DNA of 64,000 bases from Actinomadura madurae (GCF_900115095.1 NZ_FOVH01000028.1:1-64000); one strand, 5' to 3'; shown: positions 23,783 through 32,195, counted from the stretch's first letter. Program-made: numbers and translations. The notes: generated by a model from the sequence alone, not told the origin.

Positions 23783-24733
23783 ATGCGACTCGCCACCTAC
23801 GCGCATCTCGGCCTGCGGCGCTGCGGAATCGTCGACGGCGACGCCGTGGCACCGTTCCCGCTCGGCACGGAACTGCTCGACATCGTCCGCTCGGGTCCGC
23901 TTCCCCAGGCGGCGGAACCGGTGCCCCTGCGGGAGGTGCGGCTGCTGCCGCCGATCGAGCCGCCGTCCGTCCGCGACTTCGTGACCTTCGAGGAGCACGT
24001 CGAGGGCGTCCGGCGCAGCGTGTCCGGGGAGGCCGGAGTCCCGGACGCCTGGTACGACGCGCCGACCTTCTACTTCTCCAACCCGCACGCGATGGTCGGC
24101 GCCCACGACGCGGTGCCCGTCCCGCCCGGATCGTCCGCGCTGGACTTCGAACTGGAGGTCGCCGCGATCGTCGGCCGTCCGGGCGCCGACCTCACCCCGG
24201 AGCAGGCCCGCGACCACGTCTACGGATACACGATCTTCAACGACTGGTCGGCGCGCGACCTCCAGGCCCGCGAGATGCAGGTCGGTCTCGGCCCCTGCAA
24301 GGGCAAGGACTCCGCCACCACCCTCGGGCCGTGGCTGGTCACCGCCGACGAGCTGGAGCCCTTCCGCGACGCCGAGGGCCTCCTGCGGCTCGCCCTCACC
24401 GCCGACGTCAACGGCGAGATCGTGGGACGCGACCTGCTGTCCAACATGGGCTGGCCCTTCGAGGACCTGCTCGCCTACGCCTCTCGCGGTGCCACCCTGC
24501 GCCCCGGTGACGTCCTCGGGTCGGGCACCTGCGGCAACGGCGGCTGCCTCGCCGAACTGTGGGGCCGCGACCGCGGCGGCCGAACCCCGCCCCCGCTCAA
24601 GCCGGGCGACACCGTCACCCTCACCGTCGAAGGCATCGGCACGGTCTCCAACAAGATCGTCCCCGGGCGCGACCCCGTCCCGGTCCTCCGCGCCCGCAAG
24701 CGTCCCCGCGAACGGCCCTACCCGTCCAAGTAG
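23783..24733 (+). CDS. Fumarylacetoacetate-hydrolase family protein (second of the operon)
   Basis: 316 residues. RDFVTFEEHVEG and PDAWYDAPTFYFSNPHAM resemble true fumarylacetoacetase-like acylpyruvate hydrolases more than the first FAH gene. The E-x-E metal site is in ALDFELEVAAIVGR, with FNDWSARDLQAREMQ and LGSGTCGNGGCLAELWG later. Expected to hydrolyse the C-C bond of the ring-cleavage product. Seven bases after the dioxygenase. Its last 16 bases overlap the end of the convergent DUF1722 gene. Confidence 0.9.
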   Translation: MRLATYAHLGLRRCGIVDGDAVAPFPLGTELLDIVRSGPLPQAAEPVPLREVRLLPPIEPPSVRDFVTFEEHVEGVRRSVSGEAGVPDAWYDAPTFYFSNPHAMVGAHDAVPVPPGSSALDFELEVAAIVGRPGADLTPEQARDHVYGYTIFNDWSARDLQAREMQVGLGPCKGKDSATTLGPWLVTADELEPFRDAEGLLRLALTADVNGEIVGRDLLSNMGWPFEDLLAYASRGATLRPGDVLGSGTCGNGGCLAELWGRDRGGRTPPPLKPGDTVTLTVEGIGTVSNKIVPGRDPVPVLRARKRPRERPYPSK

Positions 24734-25152
24734 GTCTGGTGCGCCAGGTAGTCGAGATCTTCGCGTTCGGCATGGTGGCGGAGCAGGGCGATCGGAACGC
24801 TGAGGGGAACCCGCCCCTGGCGGTAGCTCTCGATGGCGTTCAGGACGTCATGCCGGCGCGTGTCGTCGAGCCGGTCCCTCAGCAGCCCGAAGGCGTGCTG
24901 GAGGGCGTTGGTGTGGCGGCCCCGGTCCGGGCGGACGGCCAGCGCCGCTTCGAACGTCCGGCGGTAGGCGGCCTCCACCTCGCCGCGGGGCCGGGTGCCC
25001 GCCCGCGCGACGATCCGGCCCAGCTCCCGGTAGGCGGACGGCTCGTGGGCGAGCACCTGCAGCTTGTGGCGGCTGTGGAACTCGACGAGGTCGCGCGGGC
25101 GCCAGCCGGCCTCGAAGAACGAGTGAAGCCGGGCAACGGCCTCCGGGTTCAC
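24718..25152 (-). CDS. Stand-alone DUF1722 (YbgA-like) protein
   Basis: 144 residues matching DUF1722: LHSFFEAGWRPRDLVEFHSRHKLQVLAH, YRELGRIVA, and the C-terminal VLNAIESYRQGRVPLSVPIALL (read in parts). In E. coli ybgA lies next to phrB, and elsewhere DUF1722 is fused to DUF523; function is unknown but association with photolyase is recurrent. GTG start overlaps the ECF sigma stop by GTGA, so the two are one unit. Its 3' end overlaps the FAH gene on the other strand. Confidence 0.85.
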   Translation of the reverse strand: MNPEAVARLHSFFEAGWRPRDLVEFHSRHKLQVLAHEPSAYRELGRIVARAGTRPRGEVEAAYRRTFEAALAVRPDRGRHTNALQHAFGLLRDRLDDTRRHDVLNAIESYRQGRVPLSVPIALLRHHAEREDLDYLAHQTYLDG

Positions 25153-25643
25153 AGCAGCTCCCTCATCCGGTGGAGCCCGCGGGCCGTGCGGGCCTTGACG
25201 GTCCCGAGCGGGACGCACAGCCGGTCGGCGATCTCGCGTTGCGTGAGCTGCCCGAAGTGGGCCAGCACGATCGCCTGCCGCTGCAGGACGGGCAGGGCGG
25301 CCAGTGCCTTCCGGACGTCGCACGCGGCGTCCACGGCGGGGGTGGCGTCGGGCTCTCCCACATCCTCCAGCGGCGCCCACCGGCGGTGATGGCGCGCCTC
25401 GGTGCGCAGCTGGTCGATGGCGCGCTTGCGGGCGATGGCCAGCACCCACGGCTCCAGCTCGCGGGCGGGGTCGAACCGGCGGCGCGTTCTCCACAGCTCC
25501 AGGAAGACCAGCTGGACCACGTCGTCGACGGCATGGCCCGGAACCAGCCGGAGGACGTGCCGCCGGACCAGCGGCGCGAGCGTGGTGTAGCACTCGTCCA
25601 GGGCCGTCTCGTCCCCCTGCGCGAGGCGCGTTCCCAGTGTCAT
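25149..25643 (-). CDS. ECF RNA polymerase sigma factor (LitS-like by context)
   Basis: 164 residues, sigma70 region 2 (VDDVVQLVFLELWRTRRRFD and EPWVLAIARKRAIDQLR) and region 4 (LPVLQRQAIVLAHFGQLTQ, EIADRLCVPLGTVKARTARGL). No anti-sigma gene is adjacent; the partner slot is taken by DUF1722. In Streptomyces the light-inducible sigma LitS lies beside the B12-binding regulator LitR and drives photolyase and carotenoid genes; the same neighbours here (MerR-B12 regulator, photolyase) suggest that role. This is inference from context. Confidence 0.9.
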   Translation of the reverse strand: MTLGTRLAQGDETALDECYTTLAPLVRRHVLRLVPGHAVDDVVQLVFLELWRTRRRFDPARELEPWVLAIARKRAIDQLRTEARHHRRWAPLEDVGEPDATPAVDAACDVRKALAALPVLQRQAIVLAHFGQLTQREIADRLCVPLGTVKARTARGLHRMRELL

Positions 25644-25749
25644 GCCTCCGCCCTTGCCCGAGGAAATCGCGTCAAAACTTATTCATAGTTGGGATTCCGG
25701 GCAGAAGCCACCTCGGTACCGCAAAGAGGGCGGAAACGTTTCGCGCAGG

Positions 25750-26670
25750 TCAGGACGGGTCGAACGCGGACCTGATCTCGGCCACCGCGGCGGGAAGGCT
25801 CGTCACCGGGCGGACACCGGCCGGGAGGCGGTCACGCGCCCAGCCCGGCCCGCCCGCCAGCAGGCGGGCCGCCGGGCGGGAGCCGGGCAGCCCGTCCAGC
25901 CAGCCGGGATCGCCGGTCCCGGCCGTCTGCGACCACACGAACACCGCGCCGGGCCCGGTGCGCCGGATCGCGGCGGCCAGCGCGTGCTCCGGCACCCGCG
26001 CCCCCAGCAGGCGCACGCCGACGCCCTCCTCGGCGAGCGCGGCGGCCAGCGCGTGCACCGGCAGGCTGTGCTGCTCCTCCGGCGCGCACGCCAGGAGCAC
26101 CGGACGGACGTTGAGCGGCTCCGCGGGCGCCGGCACCTCCGCCAGGCAGGCGAGCAGCACGGTCGACAGCAGGTGCTCGACCTCGACGCAGTCGCCGGTG
26201 GCCTCGTGCTTGCGCCCGATCCCGGTCAGCACCGGGACGATCAGGCCGTCCCAGGCCCCCGCGACCGCGTCCCGGGCGATGGCCGTCCGGACGAGCCGGG
26301 TCATCGCCGGGACGTCCAGCGCCATCGCCGCCCGCGCGAGGCCCCGGGCCTCGGCGGTGTCCGCGCCGGCGGGCACCTCGCCCAGCGGCACCCGGCGGCC
26401 CCCGGCGCCGTGCGCGTGCGGGCGGAGCGGCGCGCCGGGCGGGCCGTCCAGCGCGGCCCGCGCCGCCTCCCCCGGCGGCGCGCCCGCGAGGATGAGCCGC
26501 TGCATCGCCTCTAGCCGCGCCAGATCGGCGACCGTGTAGCGGCGGTGGCCGCCGGCGCTGCGCCCGCTCGGGCCGATCCCGTACCTGCGGTCCCACGTGC
26601 GCAGCGTGGCGGCGGCCACGCCCAGGCGCCGCGCCACCGCGCCCACGCCCAGTCCCGCCGCCGGTTCCAT
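25750..26670 (-). CDS. MerR-family regulator with cobalamin-binding domain (LitR/CarH type)
   Basis: 306 residues. MerR HTH (VGAVARRLGVAAATLRTWDR, RRYTVADLARLEAMQ), then a four-helix B12-cap region and a B12-binding Rossmann domain. CarH proteins carry W-x9-EH in the cap; here the aligned segment is KHEATGDCVEVEHLLS, with His where Trp is expected and the EH retained. The axial-histidine motif E-x-H-x2-G appears as EEQHSLP. So it probably binds B12, but light chemistry may differ. It is divergent from the photolyase and upstream of the ECF-DUF1722 pair. Start at 26670 with GGGGTGG upstream. Confidence 0.88.
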   Translation of the reverse strand: MEPAAGLGVGAVARRLGVAAATLRTWDRRYGIGPSGRSAGGHRRYTVADLARLEAMQRLILAGAPPGEAARAALDGPPGAPLRPHAHGAGGRRVPLGEVPAGADTAEARGLARAAMALDVPAMTRLVRTAIARDAVAGAWDGLIVPVLTGIGRKHEATGDCVEVEHLLSTVLLACLAEVPAPAEPLNVRPVLLACAPEEQHSLPVHALAAALAEEGVGVRLLGARVPEHALAAAIRRTGPGAVFVWSQTAGTGDPGWLDGLPGSRPAARLLAGGPGWARDRLPAGVRPVTSLPAAVAEIRSAFDPS

Positions 26671-26706
26671 CGAGCCACCCCGCGTTCCGGTCTCCGGTGT
26701 CACTCC

Positions 26707-26725
26707 GATCGCACAGCGTACGATC
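26707..26725. promoter_or_regulatory. Inverted repeat in the merR-photolyase divergent promoter
   Basis: GATCG-N9-CGATC lies 37 bases before the regulator start and 90 bases before the photolyase start. It is the most evident dyad in the 144-base divergent region and a candidate operator for the B12 regulator (inference). Confidence 0.4.
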
Positions 26726-26814
26726 CACCAGGCCTTCGCCGGAACCGCTCCCGCCGGTTGCACCGCGGCGCCGGGCGCGCAACCGGTCCGGGGCGTCCGT
26801 CCGAAGACCCTGTG

Positions 26815-28107
26815 ATGGACACCTCGATCATGCTGTTCACCCGGGACCTGCGAGTCCGAGACAACCCCGCCCTGGCCGCGGCGTGCCGGGCCCGCCGGGT
26901 CGTGCCGCTCTTCGTCTTCGACGACCGGATCCTGGGCGGGCGGTTCGCCCCGCCCAACCGCGTCCGGTTCCTCCTTGAGAGCCTTGCCGACCTGCGGGAA
27001 TCGCTCCGGGAACTGGGCGGCGACCTGGTGCTGCGGCGCGGCGACCCGGTGGCGGAGGTCGCGCGCCTGGCCAGGGACGCCGGAGCGGGCGCGTTGTTCC
27101 TGGCCGACGAGCGTTCCGCGCACGCGGACCGCCGCCTCGCCGGCCTCCGCGGGCTCGGCCTGGAGGTCTCCGCGTGCCCCGGCATCACGGTCCTCCCGCC
27201 CGGGGACCTCACCCCCGCGAGCGGCGACCACTACCGGGTGTTCACGCCGTACTGGCGGGCCTGGGAGGCCACCCGCCCGCGTCCGCTCGCCGGCACGCCC
27301 GAGGCGGTCGGCCTGCCGCCCGGCCTGGATCCCGGCCCGCTGCCCGACCTGGCCGACCTGACCGCCGGCTCGGCGTCGCCCTGCCCGGCGCCCGGCGGCG
27401 AGCGGGCCGGGCGCGCCCGCATGGCGGCGTGGCTGCGCGAGGACGCCGGGTCCTACGGGCACGTCCACGACGATCTCGCCGCCGACCGCACGTCCCGGCT
27501 CAGCCCGTACATCAAGTTCGGCTGCGTCTCGCCGCGGGAACTGGCGCGGGCCGGCCCGGACGGGTTCCGGCGCCAGCTCGCCTGGCGCGACTTCCACCAC
27601 CAGGTCGCCGCGGCGTTCCCCGCGCTCGCCAGGGAGGACTACCGGCCGCGCGAAGGGCGCTGGAACCGGGACGAGGACGCCCTGGACGCCTGGCGCGACG
27701 GCAGGACCGGCGTCCCGATCGTGGACGCGGGCATGCGGCAGCTCGCCCGCGAAGGCTACATGCACAACCGCGCCCGCCTCATCACGGCGTCGTTCCTGAC
27801 CCGCGACCTCGGCATCGACTGGCGGCAGGGCCTGCGCCACTTCAACGACCTGCTCATCGACGGCGACATCGCCGACAACGCCGGGAACTGGCAGTGGGTG
27901 GCGGGCACCGGCAACAGCACCAGGCCCGACCGCGTCATGAACCCGCTCCGGCAGGCGTCCCGCTTCGACCCGGGCGGCGACTACGTCCGCCGCCACGTGC
28001 CGGAGCTCGCCGGCATCGAGGGGCCGCGCGTCCACCGCCCCTGGAGGCTGGCGGACGACCGGAGGCGCGCCCTGGACTACCCGTCCCCCGTCATCGGCCC
28101 GAAGTGA
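26815..28107 (+). CDS. phr: Deoxyribodipyrimidine photolyase (CPD photolyase)
   Basis: 430 residues. N-terminal photolyase domain (MLFTRDLRVRDNPALAAAC, VVPLFVFDD) and C-terminal FAD-binding domain with FGCVSPRELAR, WRDFHHQVA, GVPIVDAGMRQL, MHNRARL and ASFLTRDLGIDWRQG and the core NAGNWQWVAGTGNSTRP. These are intact class I motifs, so it should repair pyrimidine dimers with blue light. ATG at 26815; a GTG directly upstream (26812) is also possible. The SDR-DUF2867 gene follows after 21 bases. Confidence 0.95.
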   Translation: MDTSIMLFTRDLRVRDNPALAAACRARRVVPLFVFDDRILGGRFAPPNRVRFLLESLADLRESLRELGGDLVLRRGDPVAEVARLARDAGAGALFLADERSAHADRRLAGLRGLGLEVSACPGITVLPPGDLTPASGDHYRVFTPYWRAWEATRPRPLAGTPEAVGLPPGLDPGPLPDLADLTAGSASPCPAPGGERAGRARMAAWLREDAGSYGHVHDDLAADRTSRLSPYIKFGCVSPRELARAGPDGFRRQLAWRDFHHQVAAAFPALAREDYRPREGRWNRDEDALDAWRDGRTGVPIVDAGMRQLAREGYMHNRARLITASFLTRDLGIDWRQGLRHFNDLLIDGDIADNAGNWQWVAGTGNSTRPDRVMNPLRQASRFDPGGDYVRRHVPELAGIEGPRVHRPWRLADDRRRALDYPSPVIGPK

Positions 28108-28128
28108 TCATTCGACCGGAGGAGGCTC

Positions 28129-29649
28129 ATGGACACCGGCGCCACGCAGGGGCGGTCGTGCCTGGTCACCGGAGCCAGCGGCTACATCGGGGGCCGACTG
28201 GTGCCCGAACTGCTGGACGCCGGCCACCGGGTGCGGTGCATGGCCCGCTCCGCCCGGCGGCTGCGCGACCAGCCCTGGGCCGGGCGGGTGGAGATCGCGG
28301 AGGCCGACGCCACCGATCCCGGCGCGACCCGCCGTGCCCTGGAGGGCGTGGACGTCGCCTACTACCTCATCCACGCGATCGGCGGCCGAGGGGGCTTCGC
28401 CGAGAACGACCGCCGCGCGGCCCGCACCTTCGCCGACGCCGCGCAGGAGGCCGGCGTTGGCCGGCTCGTCTACCTCGGCGGCATGGATCCCGAGGAGGAG
28501 CTGTCGCCGCATCTGCGGTCCCGCGCCGAGGTCGGCGAGATCATGCTCGCCGGCGGGGTGCCCGCGGCATGGCTGCGCGCGGCCGTGATCATCGGTTCGG
28601 GGTCGGCCTCCTTCGAGATGCTGCGCTACCTGACCGAGCGCCTGCCGGTGATGGTCACTCCGCGCTGGGTGCACACGCGCATCCAGCCGATCGCGATCCG
28701 GGACGTCCTGCACTACCTGGTGGGGTCCGCGGACCTGCCCGCGGACGTGAACCGCGGCTTCGACATCGGCGGCCCGGACGTCCTCACCTACACCGACATG
28801 ATGCGCCGCTACGCCGCCGTGGCGGGGCTCAGGCGCCGGATCATCGTGCCCGTCCCCGTGCTGAGCCCGCGGCTGTCGAGCCTGTGGGTGGGGGCGATCA
28901 CCCCCGTCCCCGGCGCGCTGGCGCGCCCCCTCGTGGAGTCGCTGCGGAACGAGGTGGTCTGCCGCGAGAACGACATCGCCGAGCACGTGCCCCCGCCGCC
29001 CGGCGGACCGGTCGGCTTCGACCGGTCGGTGGCGCTGGCCCTGCGCCGCATCCGGGAGGCCGGCGTCGCCACCCGCTGGTCGTCGGCCGCCACCCCGGGC
29101 GCCCCCAGCGACCCGCTGCCCACCGACCCGAACTGGGCCGGCGGCAGCCTCTACACCGATGAGCGGACGTGTGTCACGCACGCCCCGCCGGACCGGCTGT
29201 GGGAGGTCGTCGAGGGCATCGGCGGGGACCGCGGCTGGTACTCCTTCCCGCTCGCCTGGCGCGTCCGGGGCCTTATCGACCGCCTCATCGGCGGCGTCGG
29301 CCTGCGCCGCGGCCGCCGGGACCCGCGGCGGCTGCGCGTCGGCGAGACGGTGGACTTCTGGCGCGTCGAGGAGATCGAGCCGGGCCGGCTGCTGCGCCTG
29401 CGCGCCGAGATGCGGCTGCCGGGGCTGGCCTGGCTGGAACTGGCCGTCCACCGGAGCGGCGGGCACACCGTCCTCGGCCAGCGAGCCCTGTTCCACCCGC
29501 GCGGGCTGGCCGGGCACGCCTACTGGTGGGCGTCCCGCCCCTTCCACCACCGCGTGTTCAAGGGCATGTGCCAGGGCATCGCCCGTGCCGCCGAGCAAGG
29601 GGCCTCGGCGGGCGCGGACCGGTCCGCGCCCGCCGGGCACCACCGCTAG
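28129..29649 (+). CDS. NAD(P)-binding SDR fused to DUF2867
   Basis: 506 residues. An extended-SDR/NmrA-like Rossmann domain (LVTGASGYIGGRLVPELLDAG at the start; YYLIHAIG) covers about 1-310. The C-terminal part (TDERTCVTHAPPDRLWEVVE, WYSFPLAWRVRGLIDRLIGG, FHPRGLAGHAYWW) is DUF2867, an SRPBCC-like domain. This fusion often follows photolyase in actinomycetes. GGAGGA lies seven bases before the ATG. Role in light response or lipid metabolism is undetermined. The stop overlaps that of the convergent methyltransferase by four bases. Confidence 0.88.
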   Translation: MDTGATQGRSCLVTGASGYIGGRLVPELLDAGHRVRCMARSARRLRDQPWAGRVEIAEADATDPGATRRALEGVDVAYYLIHAIGGRGGFAENDRRAARTFADAAQEAGVGRLVYLGGMDPEEELSPHLRSRAEVGEIMLAGGVPAAWLRAAVIIGSGSASFEMLRYLTERLPVMVTPRWVHTRIQPIAIRDVLHYLVGSADLPADVNRGFDIGGPDVLTYTDMMRRYAAVAGLRRRIIVPVPVLSPRLSSLWVGAITPVPGALARPLVESLRNEVVCRENDIAEHVPPPPGGPVGFDRSVALALRRIREAGVATRWSSAATPGAPSDPLPTDPNWAGGSLYTDERTCVTHAPPDRLWEVVEGIGGDRGWYSFPLAWRVRGLIDRLIGGVGLRRGRRDPRRLRVGETVDFWRVEEIEPGRLLRLRAEMRLPGLAWLELAVHRSGGHTVLGQRALFHPRGLAGHAYWWASRPFHHRVFKGMCQGIARAAEQGASAGADRSAPAGHHR

Positions 29650-30467
29650 GCGGAGCGGGAGACGATCGCGACGCCGCTGAAGTGCGGCACCTCCGGCACC
29701 GGCCACGGGGACGGGTCGGGACGCCAGCGCGAGCACGACACGACACCGGGCTCCAGAAGGCGCGCTCCGTCGAACAGCTCCGCGATCTGCTCGGGCGACC
29801 GGGCCCGGATGGGCGTGCCGCCGCGGTCCATCACCTCGCGCACGGCGCGGCGCATCGCCTCGCCGTCCAGCTCGTCGGTGGTGGCGTCGCAGGTGTGGGA
29901 GATGACGAGGTAGCTGCCGTCCGCGAGCTCCTTCAGCAGGTCGGCGACCAGGCCCCTGGCCGCGTCGTCGTCCACCACGTGGTTGAGCACGCCCAGCATC
30001 ATCAGCGCGATCGGGCGGTCGAAGTCCAGCGTGCGAGCGGCCCCCGCGAGGACCTCCGCCGTGTCGCGGATGTCGGCCTCGATGTAGTCGCAGGCCCCCT
30101 CCGGGGTGCTGGTCAGCAGGGCGCGGGCGTGGCTGAGCACCAGGGGGTCGTTGTCGACGTACACGATCCGGGATTCCGGCGCGGCGCGCTGCGCGACCTC
30201 GTGGGTGTTGTCGACGGTCGGCAGCCCGGTCCCGAGATCCAGGAACTGCCGGATGCCCTGGGAGGACACGAACCGCACCGCGCGACCGAGGAACGCCCGG
30301 TCGTTCTGCGCCGACTTCGCGATCACCGGCAGGACCCGCAGCACGGCCTCGCCGGCCTCGCGGTCCACCGGGTAGTTGTCCTTGCCTCCGAGCCAGAAGT
30401 CCCAGACGCGCGCCGAATGCGGCACGCTGGTGTCGATCTGTGGCTCCGGTCCAGACTCCCCGGACAT
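29646..30467 (-). CDS. SAM-dependent methyltransferase, PF04672 (DUF574) family
   Basis: 273 residues, third paralog in the window. VPHSARVWDFWLGGKDNYPV is the family signature in a variant where the usual MYDYYLGG becomes VWDFWLGG. SAM loop FLDLGTGLPTVDN and IVYVDNDPLVLSHARALL follow. Late LEPGVVSCSRWRPD is conserved. A poly-purine ribosome site (GGAGG) precedes the ATG. It overlaps the SDR-DUF2867 gene end-to-end and is not part of an obvious operon. Confidence 0.88.
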   Translation of the reverse strand: MSGESGPEPQIDTSVPHSARVWDFWLGGKDNYPVDREAGEAVLRVLPVIAKSAQNDRAFLGRAVRFVSSQGIRQFLDLGTGLPTVDNTHEVAQRAAPESRIVYVDNDPLVLSHARALLTSTPEGACDYIEADIRDTAEVLAGAARTLDFDRPIALMMLGVLNHVVDDDAARGLVADLLKELADGSYLVISHTCDATTDELDGEAMRRAVREVMDRGGTPIRARSPEQIAELFDGARLLEPGVVSCSRWRPDPSPWPVPEVPHFSGVAIVSRSA

Positions 30468-30515
30468 GGCCCCACCTCCTTCTCTGATAATCGCAGACGA
30501 ACCGAAGTGTCGACG

Positions 30516-31700
30516 TCAAACCCGCACGGGAAGAGAGACCAGGCCGCGGACGATCGAGCCGGTGCGGTGATGGCGGAGGTCGGCGGGCGGCACGGCGAGC
30601 GCGAGGCCGGGGAAGCGGTCCAGCAGGCCGCCGATGGCGATCTGGCCCTCCAGGCGGGCCAGCGGGGCGCCGAGGCAGAAGTGGATGCCGTGGCCGAACG
30701 CGACATGGCGCTTGGGGGCGCGGGTGACGTCCAGCCGGTCGGGCGCCTCGAACACCGCCGGGTCGCGGTCGGCGGCGCCGAGGGAGACGTGCACCCAGGC
30801 GCCCTTGGGGATCGGGGTCCCGGCGATCTCCATGTCCTCCAGGGCGATGCGCTGGCTCGCCCACGCCAGCGGCCCGTCGAACCGGAGCAGTTCCTCGACC
30901 GCGGACGGCAGCAGCTCAGGCCGCCTCCGGAGCAGGTCGAGCTGGCCGGGGGCCCGGAGCAGGGCCAGCACACCGTTGCCGATGAGGTTGACCGTGGTCT
31001 CGTGGCCGGCGATGAGCAGCAGCCCGATGCTGTTGACCATTTCGGCCTCGGTGAGGGCGGCGTCCCCGTCGCGCGCCGCGATCAAGGCGCTGACCAGGTC
31101 TTCCTCCGGACGGGCCCGCCGTTCGGCGATCACCTCGCCCAGATAGCCGGTGAAGGCCCGTGCCACCTCGCGCCGGTGCGCGCGGGCCCCGGCGGTCAGC
31201 GCCGGCACCGTCAGCACGGCCGTCCACTCGCGGAACCGTCCTCGGTCCGACGCCGGCACGCCGAGCATCTCGCAGATGACCTGGATCGGCAGCGGGACCG
31301 CGAGATCCTCGATCAGGTCGGCCTCGCCGCGCGCCGCGACGCCGTCCAGCAGGGCGCCGGCGATCTCCTCGACGCGCGGGCGCAGCCGCTCGACGCGCCG
31401 GGCGGTGAACGCCTTGGCGACCAGCCCGCGCATGCGGGTGTGGTCGGGCGGGTCCATGGCGAGCATCGTCCCGCCGAAGAACATCTCGCCGTTCACGGGC
31501 ACGGCGCTGTGGGCACTGTCCTTGGAAAGGCGCGGGTCGTTCAGGGCCGCGCGGCCATGCTCGTGGTCGACCACCAGGAAGGCGGTGGCCCCGGGAGGGA
31601 AGTCGATCGGGTGGACCGGTCCCGACTCCCTCAACTCGGCGTAGACCGCGTACGGGTCCTCACTGAACGTCCGGCTGAACAGCAGTCGCTGCGGGAGCAT
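30516..31700 (-). CDS. Cytochrome P450
   Basis: 394 residues, bacterial class I P450. I-helix LLLIAGHETTVNLIG, K-helix EELLR, heme-binding FGHGIHFCLGAPLARLE with the cysteine thiolate near residue 342. The overall style (MLAMDPPDHTRMRGLVAKAF) is that of CYP107/CYP105-like actinomycete enzymes used in secondary metabolism or xenobiotic oxidation. No ferredoxin is adjacent; the nearest one is at 61.1 kb. It is divergent from the SRPBCC gene, 38 bases between starts, so promoters overlap. Confidence 0.93.
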   Translation of the reverse strand: MLPQRLLFSRTFSEDPYAVYAELRESGPVHPIDFPPGATAFLVVDHEHGRAALNDPRLSKDSAHSAVPVNGEMFFGGTMLAMDPPDHTRMRGLVAKAFTARRVERLRPRVEEIAGALLDGVAARGEADLIEDLAVPLPIQVICEMLGVPASDRGRFREWTAVLTVPALTAGARAHRREVARAFTGYLGEVIAERRARPEEDLVSALIAARDGDAALTEAEMVNSIGLLLIAGHETTVNLIGNGVLALLRAPGQLDLLRRRPELLPSAVEELLRFDGPLAWASQRIALEDMEIAGTPIPKGAWVHVSLGAADRDPAVFEAPDRLDVTRAPKRHVAFGHGIHFCLGAPLARLEGQIAIGGLLDRFPGLALAVPPADLRHHRTGSIVRGLVSLPVRV

Positions 31701-31738
31701 CGGTCCACCCTACCGACGGCGATGAAAGGATGAGCCGC

Positions 31739-32179
31739 ATGGGACAAGTCGTGGTCACCACAGAGCGAACGCTGAACGCCGGCCCGGACCGGGTGCTCGC
31801 CGCACTCGGCGACTACACCGGTGTCCGATCCCGCATCCTGACCGAGCACTTCAGCGAGTACGACGTGCGCGAGGGCGGCCAGGGCGAGGGCACGGTGGTG
31901 CACTGGAAGCTGGCCGCCACGAGCAAGCGGGTGCGCGACTGCCTCTTCACCGCGAGCACGCCCGGCAAGGATCGGCTGGTCGAGCGCGACGCCAACTCCT
32001 CCATGGTCACCACATGGACGGTCTCCCCCGCCGGTGACACCTCCCGCGTGCAGGTCACGACCACCTGGGACGGAGCGGGCGGCATCGGAGGGTTCTTCGA
32101 GAAGACCTTCGCCCCCAAGGGCCTGCGGCGCATCTACGACGCGCAGTTGGAGAAGCTGGACACCGAGCTGGGCACCTGA
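31739..32179 (+). CDS. SRPBCC-family (START-like) protein
   Basis: 146 residues of one SRPBCC domain: VVTTERTLNAGPDRVLAALG at the start, VREGGQGEGTVVHWKL, and a C-terminal long helix ending EKLDTELG. Polyketide-cyclase/dehydrase-like proteins of this type bind hydrophobic ligands. Two ATGs (31730, 31739) are possible; the second has GGA at a suitable distance. It ends 16 bases from the convergent GH89 gene. Confidence 0.78.
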   Translation: MGQVVVTTERTLNAGPDRVLAALGDYTGVRSRILTEHFSEYDVREGGQGEGTVVHWKLAATSKRVRDCLFTASTPGKDRLVERDANSSMVTTWTVSPAGDTSRVQVTTTWDGAGGIGGFFEKTFAPKGLRRIYDAQLEKLDTELGT

Positions 32180-32195
32180 CCGGCGCGCGGCCGCC

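Noticed and set aside
30516..31700. Secondary-metabolite cluster based on P450 plus methyltransferase
   Set aside because: No polyketide, peptide, terpene or RiPP core enzyme is present in the window; the genes face different directions.
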